A DNA stretch of 64,000 bases from an uncultured Bacilli bacterium (GTDB lineage Bacteria > Bacillota_I > Bacilli_A > RF39 > UBA660): assembly GCA_934102215.1 (NCBI GenBank), contig CAKOSH010000008.1, forward strand, positions 32,515-96,514. The letters are read 5' to 3'. Every line of letters starts with the position of its first letter. Position 1 is the first letter of the stretch. Made by a program: the position numbers and the translations under genes. Below the pieces are notes generated by a model. That model worked only from the letters and a program-made list of their open reading frames with translations, made no database searches and was not told the origin of the DNA. Below, in pieces: positions 32,627 through 41,817 of this stretch.

Positions 32627-35174
32627 ATTCGTCTTCACTTCCAAAGAAATCATCAAAGAAATCTTCATCATTATTTTTATCATTTACAATAACACTATCA
32701 ACATCAATGTTTACTTTTGGTTTTTCAAGACCTAATTCATTTACTTTAGGTTCTTCTTTTACCTCTGGTTTAACTATTTCCACTGGCTTTACTTCTTCTT
32801 TTATTTCTTGTGGTTCAACATATTGTGGCTTAATTATATCACTATTAATAGGTTCAATAATTGGTTCTTCATATGTATTATATTCTTCACTAGGAGCAAG
32901 CTCTGGTGGTAATGATTCAATATGTTCTTCATGCTTTTCTTCTACTTTATGATCGAATATATTATTAATTTCTTTTTCAATATCTTCTTCACTCTTTTCA
33001 GCAAGTGGAACATTTTTAATAAATGTTGGTTCATCTGTTATAAATTTATTTGGTCTATTTTGACTCATAAAATCCATATTTTGATTCATTTGATTCTGAG
33101 GTTGTACAAATGATGAAGTATTCATATTTTGATTATTCATTGGAGTATTTTGACTCACATTATTATTTACAACATTAGAACTAAAATTATTTATATTTAC
33201 ATTTTGTTCTGCTGGTTTAGATGCAGCTTTTGCTTTCTCTGCTTCAGCCTTTTCAAGTGCTTCTTGTCTTTCTAATTCAGCAATTTTTTCATCAAGTCTC
33301 TTAACATAATCATCAAGACTAGTTGGAGTTGGTGCTGCTGGTCTCATACTACCTGGCATCATGCCTCCCATAGGTTGACCCATGAATGGATTTGGCATTT
33401 GCATTCCAGTTCCTGCTCCCATAGGACTTGTATTAATTCCTTGACTCTCTTTTAATTTATTAACATATGCTTTTACATCAAATGTTTTAACATCATGATG
33501 AGGTCTAGTTGTATATTCCATAATTGGATATTTCTTTCCCCAATCAATTTTATAGTCATATACAAGTTTTGTCTTAAATGGCATACTTCTAAATCTATTA
33601 ATGATAACTTCTCCTTCTTTTAAAGATTGTAAATCACTAACAGTAAATAATGGTCTAACAGGTGGTGCTGGTTTATCTTTTTCAGCTTTAGGTGGCTTTT
33701 GATCACCAAGTAACTTACTTATTTCTTCTAAAGCAGCAAGTTCTGTACTCATAAGATAAACGAAGTTTCCACAGTTACCTTTAATAGTTTCTGCTACATC
33801 TTTTCCATAAACTTTATTAAGTTGTGAAAAGTTTTGAATAACAAAACTAAATCTAATATTTCTTGAACGAGATGCAGTAATCATACTTTCAACATCTTTA
33901 AGTGCTGGCATATTAGCAAACTCATCAAGTATAAAGTTTGTTCTATATGGTAATTTTAAATTTGGAAAAGTTTGTGCTGTTGCGATTAATGCTTCATATG
34001 CTTGCTTAACGAATATTGTTGCTAAAGCATGATATGTAGTTTTTTCATCATGTACTTTTAAGAATACAGCTGTCTTTTCTTTTCCTATATCTCTTATATC
34101 AAAATCACTATATGATAGCATTTCAGATAATGCTTCTTGTGATGAGAATATTCTTGTCTTTGTTCTAAATGTAGACATAATACCACCACGAGTTTCATTA
34201 GGGGCATTAATACAAGATGCAGCTGCTATATAAGCAGGACTTAATTCACCTTTACTCTTAAAATATTCTTTTATATAAGTTGAAGCACCTATTCTATCTT
34301 CTCCAACTTCAGCCATCATATTTATACTATTGATATTTATTTCATCTTCAGTTGCATCATCAAATAATCCAAGTGATAGTCCGGTAAAGAAGTTAGATGC
34401 AGTTTGTTCCCAGAATGGTTCTGCTTTATTATTTGGATCAATTAAGATATTACTAGCAAGGTCTTGTAAAAGTTCGTTAGCCTTATCTGAATTACCTTCT
34501 TTATAAATTCTATATGGATAACTAAATGGATTCCATGCAGCTCCTTCTTTAGGATCACGGAAGTTTAATAATATAATTTTATATCCTTTTTCTTTTAGTA
34601 AAGCACCACAATTTTCATAAAGTTCACCTTTTGGATCAGTAACAATCATACTTTCACCATGTCTACCCAATATCTTAATTAAAGGGAACATAAATGCTTG
34701 AGTTTTACCTGAACCAGAAGCTCCCATGATTAATGCATGTGGTTGACCTGAATCATCTACCCAGGCATCTTTACCATTATTAATTACTGGAAATCCACCA
34801 GCATCATATGAATCATCAATTAAATGTACTTTTTTAATACCATAATCTTTCTTCATATCACTTTCTGACATCAATTTTGAATATCCATCATTTTTTGATT
34901 TCTTTTGTGTTGTTATACCAAATCCTTCCTCTCTTTCAAAAAAGTAAGAAGAACAAGCTGCTAAAATTGCTATAATAGCAAGAGCAAAAAACATTAAAGT
35001 TGTCATTATCATATCAGGTGCAAACGCAGGTAATGGATTTAATCCACTAAACACTCCATCAATAGCGAAAGAATGTATATTAACTACTGCTAATGCTATT
35101 AAATATAATAATACAGCTAAAAATATCAAAAAAATTACTATATCTTTTAAATCAGCTCTAAATTTTAACTTCAT
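32625..35174 (-). CDS. VirD4/TraG-type T4SS coupling ATPase
   Basis: An 849-residue membrane ATPase. Two N-terminal membrane segments (about 10-34 and 54-76), Walker A GASGSGKT at 151-158, Walker B in FILDEFANMPALKD near 415, and IRFSFVIQNFSQLNKVYG with the conserved Q-x2-S-Q motif. The last 250 residues are Gln/Asn/Met-rich, then very acidic. It should recruit substrate, protein or DNA, to the channel encoded upstream. The ATG at 35174 follows GGGGTGA. Last gene of the operon. Confidence 0.92.
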   Translation of the reverse strand: MKLKFRADLKDIVIFLIFLAVLLYLIALAVVNIHSFAIDGVFSGLNPLPAFAPDMIMTTLMFFALAIIAILAACSSYFFEREEGFGITTQKKSKNDGYSKLMSESDMKKDYGIKKVHLIDDSYDAGGFPVINNGKDAWVDDSGQPHALIMGASGSGKTQAFMFPLIKILGRHGESMIVTDPKGELYENCGALLKEKGYKIILLNFRDPKEGAAWNPFSYPYRIYKEGNSDKANELLQDLASNILIDPNNKAEPFWEQTASNFFTGLSLGLFDDATEDEININSINMMAEVGEDRIGASTYIKEYFKSKGELSPAYIAAASCINAPNETRGGIMSTFRTKTRIFSSQEALSEMLSYSDFDIRDIGKEKTAVFLKVHDEKTTYHALATIFVKQAYEALIATAQTFPNLKLPYRTNFILDEFANMPALKDVESMITASRSRNIRFSFVIQNFSQLNKVYGKDVAETIKGNCGNFVYLMSTELAALEEISKLLGDQKPPKAEKDKPAPPVRPLFTVSDLQSLKEGEVIINRFRSMPFKTKLVYDYKIDWGKKYPIMEYTTRPHHDVKTFDVKAYVNKLKESQGINTSPMGAGTGMQMPNPFMGQPMGGMMPGSMRPAAPTPTSLDDYVKRLDEKIAELERQEALEKAEAEKAKAASKPAEQNVNINNFSSNVVNNNVSQNTPMNNQNMNTSSFVQPQNQMNQNMDFMSQNRPNKFITDEPTFIKNVPLAEKSEEDIEKEINNIFDHKVEEKHEEHIESLPPELAPSEEYNTYEEPIIEPINSDIIKPQYVEPQEIKEEVKPVEIVKPEVKEEPKVNELGLEKPKVNIDVDSVIVNDKNNDEDFFDDFFGSEDE

Positions 35175-35224
35175 ATTTTCACCCCAATACATCTACATTA
35201 TACTATATAAATTATTTTTTTTCA

Positions 35225-36034
35225 TTAATTATCTATTGTTTTAATACTAATTATTTGATATTTAAAGAATTTACCATCATTATTGATTTTAAATTTAATT
35301 AGTTTTCTCTTATATTCTCCTTCTAGTTCATCTATTAACAGCCTTTTTGCTTCAGTATATTTTTTTGATTCAAATAAACTATTAAATTGTTCTGCTGTCT
35401 TTTCTTTTGGAGATGGTGGCATTGGTATGTAATAAACATATGTACCAATATCAGCAGTTAAAATATCATCATTATAATTAAGACTATTAAATTGTAAATT
35501 AATATTATATCTACTCCATTTTCCAGATGCGTAATAATAAAAACAATAATTTTTCTTTTTATAAAGAAATTTATAATAATAAGTCATATCTTTTAAATAT
35601 TTAGTAACATCTGTATTATATAATTCTTTAAAACTTTCAACAAAATATTCTTCTTTCATACATGAAACACCTTTATTTCTATCATGCAATGCTAAATATT
35701 TTGTATTAGACATTTCAAAAGTAAATACATAATTTTCAACCATTTTTTCTAAGTCTTTTTTTGATACTGAACTAGAATCATAATCATCGATCATCATTGT
35801 TCTTTGAAATCTTGTATCTTTTCTTAATGTATCTTCTATATTTACTTTGTTTTCTTCTTTTTCAAAAGTCTTATCATTAATTTTTATTTCTTCATAATTA
35901 GGAAAATTTTTATCTTTGCTTTTTTGATTCTTTTCTCCAAATAAAACAAGAGGAACAATAATGATTAATATTAAAAACACAGCACTACCTAAAATTATTA
36001 TTAAAGGTTTGTTTTTATTTATAAATTCTTTCAT
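35225..36034 (-). CDS. Bitopic membrane protein of the T4SS-like operon (possible VirB8-type)
   Basis: A 269-residue protein with one membrane segment at about 9-32, a charged linker and an outward domain rich in Tyr and Lys (KFLYKKKNYCFYYYASGKW; TADIGTYVYYIPMPPSP) ending in a compact alpha/beta part. Size, topology and place between wall hydrolase and coupling protein fit a VirB8/TcpC-like assembly protein, but no sequence signature is seen. AAGGAGG precedes the ATG. Confidence 0.6.
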   Translation of the reverse strand: MKEFINKNKPLIIILGSAVFLILIIIVPLVLFGEKNQKSKDKNFPNYEEIKINDKTFEKEENKVNIEDTLRKDTRFQRTMMIDDYDSSSVSKKDLEKMVENYVFTFEMSNTKYLALHDRNKGVSCMKEEYFVESFKELYNTDVTKYLKDMTYYYKFLYKKKNYCFYYYASGKWSRYNINLQFNSLNYNDDILTADIGTYVYYIPMPPSPKEKTAEQFNSLFESKKYTEAKRLLIDELEGEYKRKLIKFKINNDGKFFKYQIISIKTIDN

Positions 36035-36048
36035 TATTGTTTTCCTCC

Positions 36049-39000
36049 TTATTTCACTACTACATAACTAGCAAATTCATTTATATTTGTATAATTAAAT
36101 AGTGTTGAATAGCCTGGCCAGCATCCTGGATCTAGTATATATACTTCTCCATTTTTTATGTAATCTACAAATACCCAGTGGCTTCCTCCACCTACTGATG
36201 CAATTATGTATTCACCATTTTCAAGTGCTTTTTTCATAATCGCAGCAATTTGTGAATTACTTTTTCCTGATAAGTCAGTTTTTCCTTTATATTGAAATGC
36301 TGGTGCTAATTCCGTTGGCTTATACCATTTGAAAAGATTGCCTTCATAACCGTCATGTTTATTCATCCAATCAACAAATGTTGCTGGATTGAAATTACTT
36401 AATCCGGTTTTTACTCCACTTTTCTTTATTGCCATAGCTACTGCTGTTGATGTACATCCAGCACCACTAATAGTTTGAGATGCTCCCATAGGATTGCTGC
36501 CCCATCTTTCATCACATTGTTTCCATTTTCGATAATTTCCATCAACTGGGAATCCAGCATCTCCTGGGTCATCTACATCTCCACCACTATTTTCAGAACA
36601 CTCGATGATGTCAACGCCTTCATATGTTTCTTTCAATATTTCTAAGAAATTCTTACCAGCGTTTGCTGCATCTCTCCATCCATTGGATCTATCAGAGCCA
36701 TACCCTGTTGAGAATATATCTCCATCTTTTATAACTAAATAATTTTTAGCAGTATTATATAAATCTTCATATGCTTTATATTCGGCATCTGACATAGGAT
36801 TTTTATAATTTGTGTATGATGAGTCTGGAGCTTGTCCTTGATAAAAACTCATACAACGCTGATTTTTAGAAGGAATACACATTATATTTGCTCTTCTAAA
36901 ACATGAACCCTTTGTAGGTGAACTAAATACCTGATCACAATCTCCATTTCTCATATTGATTGTTTTTCCTTTTTTATTATTTCCAAATCTTGATAAAGCA
37001 AAATTCATATTCGCTATCATTTGCGTTAATGCATAATTCGTATTTGTATAATTATCTATTTCACCTTTTACTGTTCCTATTACGTAATCTTTAAAGCTTA
37101 CTGAGTCTTGTTCATTACCATCACAGTCTGTTAATTTAACTGTAATATCAGCTAAATCAGCACTTAAGAAATTCTTACAGTATGCATTTTTAATTATATT
37201 TTCATTATCATCATCTGGTTCTGTACCTGGGATATAATTTCCGTCATCATCCCAATAACCATTTTGTCCATATTGACTTGAATCTAAATCTTTAAGTAAT
37301 AATGTGTTATTAATTTCACCTTTTCTATCTTTAACTTCTAATACTATTTCTTCTACTTTCTTAGGTGATATAGCATCATCATATTCAAATTTAGGTAAAT
37401 TTGAATCTTCATCTGCTTGTTTGAATGATGGGAAATTTACATATCCAAATCCATGTTTATATTCGAATTCAACATATGTTTTATGAACAACTGGTCCATC
37501 TGTTGTATATTTAATATTTCTGCTTTGGAAAGCATCTTTATTTTGTGTATATACATCTTCTATCTTTTGAAAATATATTGTTGTATCAACTATTTTATCA
37601 AATTCTCTATCTATGAAATAATGATGCGCTCTTGGTACTGAACTATTAAGTTCATCTACTTCTTGTAACAGTACTTCTTCGGGTATAGTTCCATTACATT
37701 TTTCACTTGTACTATTCCATGCATTATTCATGCTTGTATCATATGTGTAACCTGTACCAACTAATGTTAATACATTTGTTCCATTAACTTTTGTTTTATT
37801 ATCCAATTGTTTAGTATTGTTAATTTTAATATATCCTGGAACACTAAATGGTTTATCTCTTACTGATCCCATATTGTCATCGCCAGAAGTTACATCATAT
37901 TCATCATTCCATCTAATGAACATTTCCCATTTGTCTCTGCTGTATTCATATTCTTCAACAGTACCAACGTCACAATATCCTACCTTTACTTCAACCCATT
38001 TTCCATTTCTAAGTCTTCTTTCTTTTCTTATTACCCAGGTAAAATATGGATAAATATTTTCAAATATTGTACTTTGAATAATTCTATCAACATCTTTTTT
38101 TATTAATTTACCATCTTTAATAATATTTTTTAATGTTTCATAATGATCTGATGCTGATGTAAATGTATCACCTTTATCATCTTCTTTTGCTGGTGGTGTA
38201 TCATAATTATCATAAGTTGCTTGACTATCGTATCCATAGAATATTGTTCCTAAAATAAGTGCTCTATCTAATGTATTTGGTTGCGTTTTAGGATTGTCTC
38301 TTCCCATATATTTCTTTTCATATGTTTCAACTTTTTTCTTGATATATCTCATCAAAGCACATGGATCTTTAAATTCATCACCATATATTCCAAGTCCTTC
38401 TTTAATTTTCTCCCAAAAGTTTGCTTCACAGGCATCATCATTATTAAGTACTTTTATTAATTCTGGCCATGTATACATTTCACCAGTTTCAGGATCCCTT
38501 AAATATTTACTATCAGTATATAAGCCTTCTAAGTCATCTTCTTTTTGCTCTGGTACAAAGAAATTTAATACAATTGATGAAAAGAAATTATCTATTACTG
38601 CAAAGAAATATGCAATTAGAAATACTGCCAACAGTATTCCACAAATTATACCTGCTATTTTTAATTTAAGTAATGTAAGTTTTATTTTTTTGAGTTTAGC
38701 AGCAGCTTCAGCAGCTTCTTTAGGGTTTCCGCCTAATTTACCTGGAAGACCTGGTTTCTTCATACCAGCTTTGTTGGCTTCATTTCCTTGCTTATTCTTT
38801 TGATTGTTATCTTTTTTCCCAAGTCCATCTTTCTTTTCAAGACCTGGCTTATCTCCTGGTTGTTTTTTATTTCCATCAGGATTCATTTTCCCTGATTCTT
38901 TATCAACACCACGTGGTTCATTAGTTCCACGTTTGTTTATTCTTTCTTTTGTTTTATTTTCTGTACCCAAAAGCCCCGCTTTAAAGCCAGACGAAAACTG

Positions 39001-39093
39001 GTTTAATCTTCCGACTACACCAGTATCATTTCTTCTACTTATATTTTGTTTTTCTTGTTCATCGAAATTTTCTTTGTTATAATTTTCGTCCAT
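36049..39093 (-). CDS. T4SS-associated cell-wall hydrolase with a C39-type peptidase domain
   Basis: A 1014-residue protein. Residues 1-140 are charged, Lys/Gly/Pro/Asn-rich and cytoplasmic; one membrane segment lies at about 143-175; a long exported part follows. The C-terminal domain (about 855-1014) is a C39-like papain-fold peptidase: Cys near 879 in GAGCTSTAVAMA, His near 972 in GGSHWVFVDYI and Asp in ILDPGCWPG. Such proteins play the VirB1/CwlT role of opening peptidoglycan for the channel. The middle region has repeated Cys and is unrecognised. AAAGGATG precedes the ATG. Confidence 0.82.
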   Translation of the reverse strand: MDENYNKENFDEQEKQNISRRNDTGVVGRLNQFSSGFKAGLLGTENKTKERINKRGTNEPRGVDKESGKMNPDGNKKQPGDKPGLEKKDGLGKKDNNQKNKQGNEANKAGMKKPGLPGKLGGNPKEAAEAAAKLKKIKLTLLKLKIAGIICGILLAVFLIAYFFAVIDNFFSSIVLNFFVPEQKEDDLEGLYTDSKYLRDPETGEMYTWPELIKVLNNDDACEANFWEKIKEGLGIYGDEFKDPCALMRYIKKKVETYEKKYMGRDNPKTQPNTLDRALILGTIFYGYDSQATYDNYDTPPAKEDDKGDTFTSASDHYETLKNIIKDGKLIKKDVDRIIQSTIFENIYPYFTWVIRKERRLRNGKWVEVKVGYCDVGTVEEYEYSRDKWEMFIRWNDEYDVTSGDDNMGSVRDKPFSVPGYIKINNTKQLDNKTKVNGTNVLTLVGTGYTYDTSMNNAWNSTSEKCNGTIPEEVLLQEVDELNSSVPRAHHYFIDREFDKIVDTTIYFQKIEDVYTQNKDAFQSRNIKYTTDGPVVHKTYVEFEYKHGFGYVNFPSFKQADEDSNLPKFEYDDAISPKKVEEIVLEVKDRKGEINNTLLLKDLDSSQYGQNGYWDDDGNYIPGTEPDDDNENIIKNAYCKNFLSADLADITVKLTDCDGNEQDSVSFKDYVIGTVKGEIDNYTNTNYALTQMIANMNFALSRFGNNKKGKTINMRNGDCDQVFSSPTKGSCFRRANIMCIPSKNQRCMSFYQGQAPDSSYTNYKNPMSDAEYKAYEDLYNTAKNYLVIKDGDIFSTGYGSDRSNGWRDAANAGKNFLEILKETYEGVDIIECSENSGGDVDDPGDAGFPVDGNYRKWKQCDERWGSNPMGASQTISGAGCTSTAVAMAIKKSGVKTGLSNFNPATFVDWMNKHDGYEGNLFKWYKPTELAPAFQYKGKTDLSGKSNSQIAAIMKKALENGEYIIASVGGGSHWVFVDYIKNGEVYILDPGCWPGYSTLFNYTNINEFASYVVVK

Positions 39094-39120
39094 ACTTCAC
39101 ATCCTTTAAGTGGATAAATA

Positions 39121-40911
39121 TTATAGTCCTCCACCTGAACCGAATGATTCTAATTCTTGTTGAGTTGCTATTACGTTAATTCTCATTCTTCTACTTCCAC
39201 AAACAAATAATGCTTGTCCTTGACTATATCTCTTAATTGAATCTTTCTCTTGATCATTTAAATCTACTAACTTAGCAAGATCATCTACTGCTTGTTTACG
39301 AAGACCCATTACTAAGTAGTAAGAAGCATTATCGAATATTGCTTTACCATGAACTACAACGTTTGGTGCTGCAAAGTCTGTTGGTTGTTGTGTAATAATT
39401 ATTGTTCCTGTATTATATTTACGACTACGTCTTTGAATACGAGCAAGGAACTCTGCTCCTAATGTATTTTGATCTGCAAGAAGCATGTGTGCTTCATCAA
39501 CCATAAGAATTGTATTAACTTCTCTATCAAGAGTTAGGCCCCAGGCATATTTTAGTATATTGAAGAATAATGCATTTCTTATATTGTTATCAGCATTCAT
39601 AAGTTCACGAATGTTAAATACAATGAAGTCAGCATCAGTATCAATAGTAGTTTTACCTGTAAAATAATATCTTAATTCTTTTGTTAATGGTCTTATCTTA
39701 AGTTCAAGTCTTTCCATGATATCTCTTTCATGGGTATGTTCTGTCATTGATAAAAGTCTTCCTTTTATAGTGGCATATACATCATCAAAAGTTGGATAAT
39801 CATGTGATGTTATTTTACCAAAATCAGTATTATAATCTATTTTATATCTTCTATATGTATCTTGTACTACTTCACTAAATAGTGTTAATACGTCTTCTTC
39901 TATATCTGGACTATAATATTTCATAAATGCTTTTAATGTTTGAAGTGTTCTTGTAAGTACTGCATAACCAGTTCCTTCAGCCATTTCTTCTTCATCAGCA
40001 TCAAGTACGACTTCTAGTGGGTTTATCATACCAAAATCGCCACCACGACCTAGATCAATGAAGTCCCCACCATATAGTCTAGTCATTTCTTCAAGTTCAC
40101 CTTCAGGGTCTATTGCTACTATCTTATGACCATTTCTAATATTACTTCTAAGTAATACTTTAGCAGCTGTTGATTTACCTGAACCAGATGTACCAAGAAT
40201 AATCATATTGGCATTATTTCTATTAAATTCTTTTTTAGTTTGATATAGGAATTGATTAAATAAGATAACTCCACCTGAATAATCTACTCCAAGTAAACAT
40301 GAAAGTCCTGGATCTTTAATACTATCAAATACAAATGGATACATTGCTGCAATTGTAACTGATGGTATTGGAGTACCTACTCTTTCTTCTATATCATTTT
40401 CAGGGAATATTGGAAGCATACTTTGAAGTATCTTTTCTTGTTCAAATCTAAGAACTAATCCTTTCATTCCCATTGCGTCTAAGTAATTTTTAACTTGTAC
40501 TTTTTTATTTTCAAGTTCTTCATGTGAATCAGCTGATATAAACAAGTGCATTTGAAAATCAAATATTCTTGCTTGAGTAGCTGTTAACATTTGAATAAAG
40601 TTATCTATACTTTCATAATCTTGCCTAATTTGTTCTTGTATTGTATGATCATGTTCATTTTGATATCTTGCTTTCATATCAGCAATTTCTTTATTTAACA
40701 TTTTAGAAAGTACTGAAAATGCAATTGGAATATGTTTAATACATACCTTAACTCCACCCATTTGAGTAAGATTAGCAAGATATCCTTCTGAAATTGATTT
40801 TGGATAACTTATTATTGTAAGTATTGCACAATATTTATCACTTATTATCATTTCAGATGGTTTAAATTCTAAACTCTTAGGAGCTAATTGACTCTTAAAA
40901 CTTACACTCAT
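39121..40911 (-). CDS. VirB4/TrsE-type T4SS ATPase
   Basis: A 596-residue ATPase that powers assembly of the channel. N-terminal TraC/CagE-type domain, then Walker A GTSGSGKSTAAK near 239, EGELEEMTRLYGGDFIDLG, Walker B TILMVDEAHMLLAD near 469, RIQRRSRKYNTGTIIITQQ and a C-terminal lid. All motifs are intact. Overlaps the upstream TrsD-like gene by 4 bp (ATGA). Confidence 0.94.
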   Translation of the reverse strand: MSVSFKSQLAPKSLEFKPSEMIISDKYCAILTIISYPKSISEGYLANLTQMGGVKVCIKHIPIAFSVLSKMLNKEIADMKARYQNEHDHTIQEQIRQDYESIDNFIQMLTATQARIFDFQMHLFISADSHEELENKKVQVKNYLDAMGMKGLVLRFEQEKILQSMLPIFPENDIEERVGTPIPSVTIAAMYPFVFDSIKDPGLSCLLGVDYSGGVILFNQFLYQTKKEFNRNNANMIILGTSGSGKSTAAKVLLRSNIRNGHKIVAIDPEGELEEMTRLYGGDFIDLGRGGDFGMINPLEVVLDADEEEMAEGTGYAVLTRTLQTLKAFMKYYSPDIEEDVLTLFSEVVQDTYRRYKIDYNTDFGKITSHDYPTFDDVYATIKGRLLSMTEHTHERDIMERLELKIRPLTKELRYYFTGKTTIDTDADFIVFNIRELMNADNNIRNALFFNILKYAWGLTLDREVNTILMVDEAHMLLADQNTLGAEFLARIQRRSRKYNTGTIIITQQPTDFAAPNVVVHGKAIFDNASYYLVMGLRKQAVDDLAKLVDLNDQEKDSIKRYSQGQALFVCGSRRMRINVIATQQELESFGSGGGL

Positions 40912-41495
40912 TGACTAATCACCGTCCCAAAATTATATGAATCTCCACCATTTAGGAATCCATCTAATAACATTCTTAAATCATCATTACTTGTTTGAGC
41001 TGATTGAAGTCCTACTCCAGCAAGTCCTGAAACAAGATTTTGTATTCTTTTTTGTATTATTTCTGGTCTCTTATCTTTAAATAATATGAAGTATTCTGTA
41101 TCCGTAACATTAACTTCTTTACTCATAAATAAGTTTGCTTTATCTATATCTTCTCTTACTAGTTTTCTAATTGCTTGAACTTGTACTGAATTATATAACA
41201 ATTTAAGTTGAGCAAGATATACATTAATATCTACTGGTCTATCTGATATAATTAGCCAGAATGGATAATCAAGTGTATTATAAAAACTTCTTAAGTTAAA
41301 TATAGCATTATTTTGAGAATCATAATCAAGAATAAATATATTTCTTGGTCTTATTTTTACTCCTGTAACTCTAAGTCCATTATCAAGTATAATTTCTCCA
41401 TTTTGAATACCTCTAATTGGTAACCAATTTTCAGCATATTTTTGATTTTTAGCATCAACCTTTTTTTTGTTCGTCATCTGTGACATATCTAGCAC
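40908..41495 (-). CDS. TrsD-like T4SS protein
   Basis: A 195-residue protein without membrane segment, with NWLPIRGIQNGEIILDNGLR, YPFWLIISDRPVDINVYLAQ and a helical second half. It resembles the small TrsD/TraD proteins that precede VirB4 in staphylococcal conjugative plasmids and carry the N-terminal VirB4-like fold. The GTG at 41495, 5 bases after GGAGAGG, is the likely start; an ATG follows at residue 4. Overlaps prgI by 41 bp. Confidence 0.7.
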   Translation of the reverse strand: MLDMSQMTNKKKVDAKNQKYAENWLPIRGIQNGEIILDNGLRVTGVKIRPRNIFILDYDSQNNAIFNLRSFYNTLDYPFWLIISDRPVDINVYLAQLKLLYNSVQVQAIRKLVREDIDKANLFMSKEVNVTDTEYFILFKDKRPEIIQKRIQNLVSGLAGVGLQSAQTSNDDLRMLLDGFLNGGDSYNFGTVISQ

Positions 41496-41781
41496 ACCAT
41501 CCTCTCCAATAATATCTTCTTGGGTTCATTAAATATATAACAACTTCTTGTAAGTATACAAGTACATTATGATAAAAAGGCAATGGCATTACTAAGAACA
41601 AACATATTCCTACAGGGGCTAGTTTAATTGCAAGTTCTTTAACTGTATCACCTTTAAATATAAACATTAATAAAGTTGTTATAAACGCACCTGTTAAAAG
41701 TATTATTAAATCAATAATTCTAAATACATTAAATATCAATTGACTTTTCTTACTATTAGCAGGTATTAAATAAGTATTCAT
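41455..41781 (-). CDS. PrgI family (VirB3-like) membrane protein
   Basis: A 108-residue protein with two membrane segments (about 22-44 and 50-75) and the PrgI-type context: IPANSKKSQLIFNVFRIIDL at the start and YLMNPRRYYWRG near the end. PrgI proteins occupy the VirB3 position in Gram-positive T4SS. AAAGGAAAAGAG precedes the ATG. Confidence 0.82.
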   Translation of the reverse strand: MNTYLIPANSKKSQLIFNVFRIIDLIILLTGAFITTLLMFIFKGDTVKELAIKLAPVGICLFLVMPLPFYHNVLVYLQEVVIYLMNPRRYYWRGWCARYVTDDEQKKG

Positions 41782-41817
41782 ATTCTCTTTTCCTTTCTAA
41801 ATACTACAATTTATATT

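Noticed and set aside
39121..41495. VirB4 broken by frameshift into 195- and 596-residue parts
   Set aside because: The 596-residue part is a full-length Gram-positive VirB4 and the 195-residue part matches separate TrsD-like proteins; the 4-bp ATGA overlap is normal coupling.
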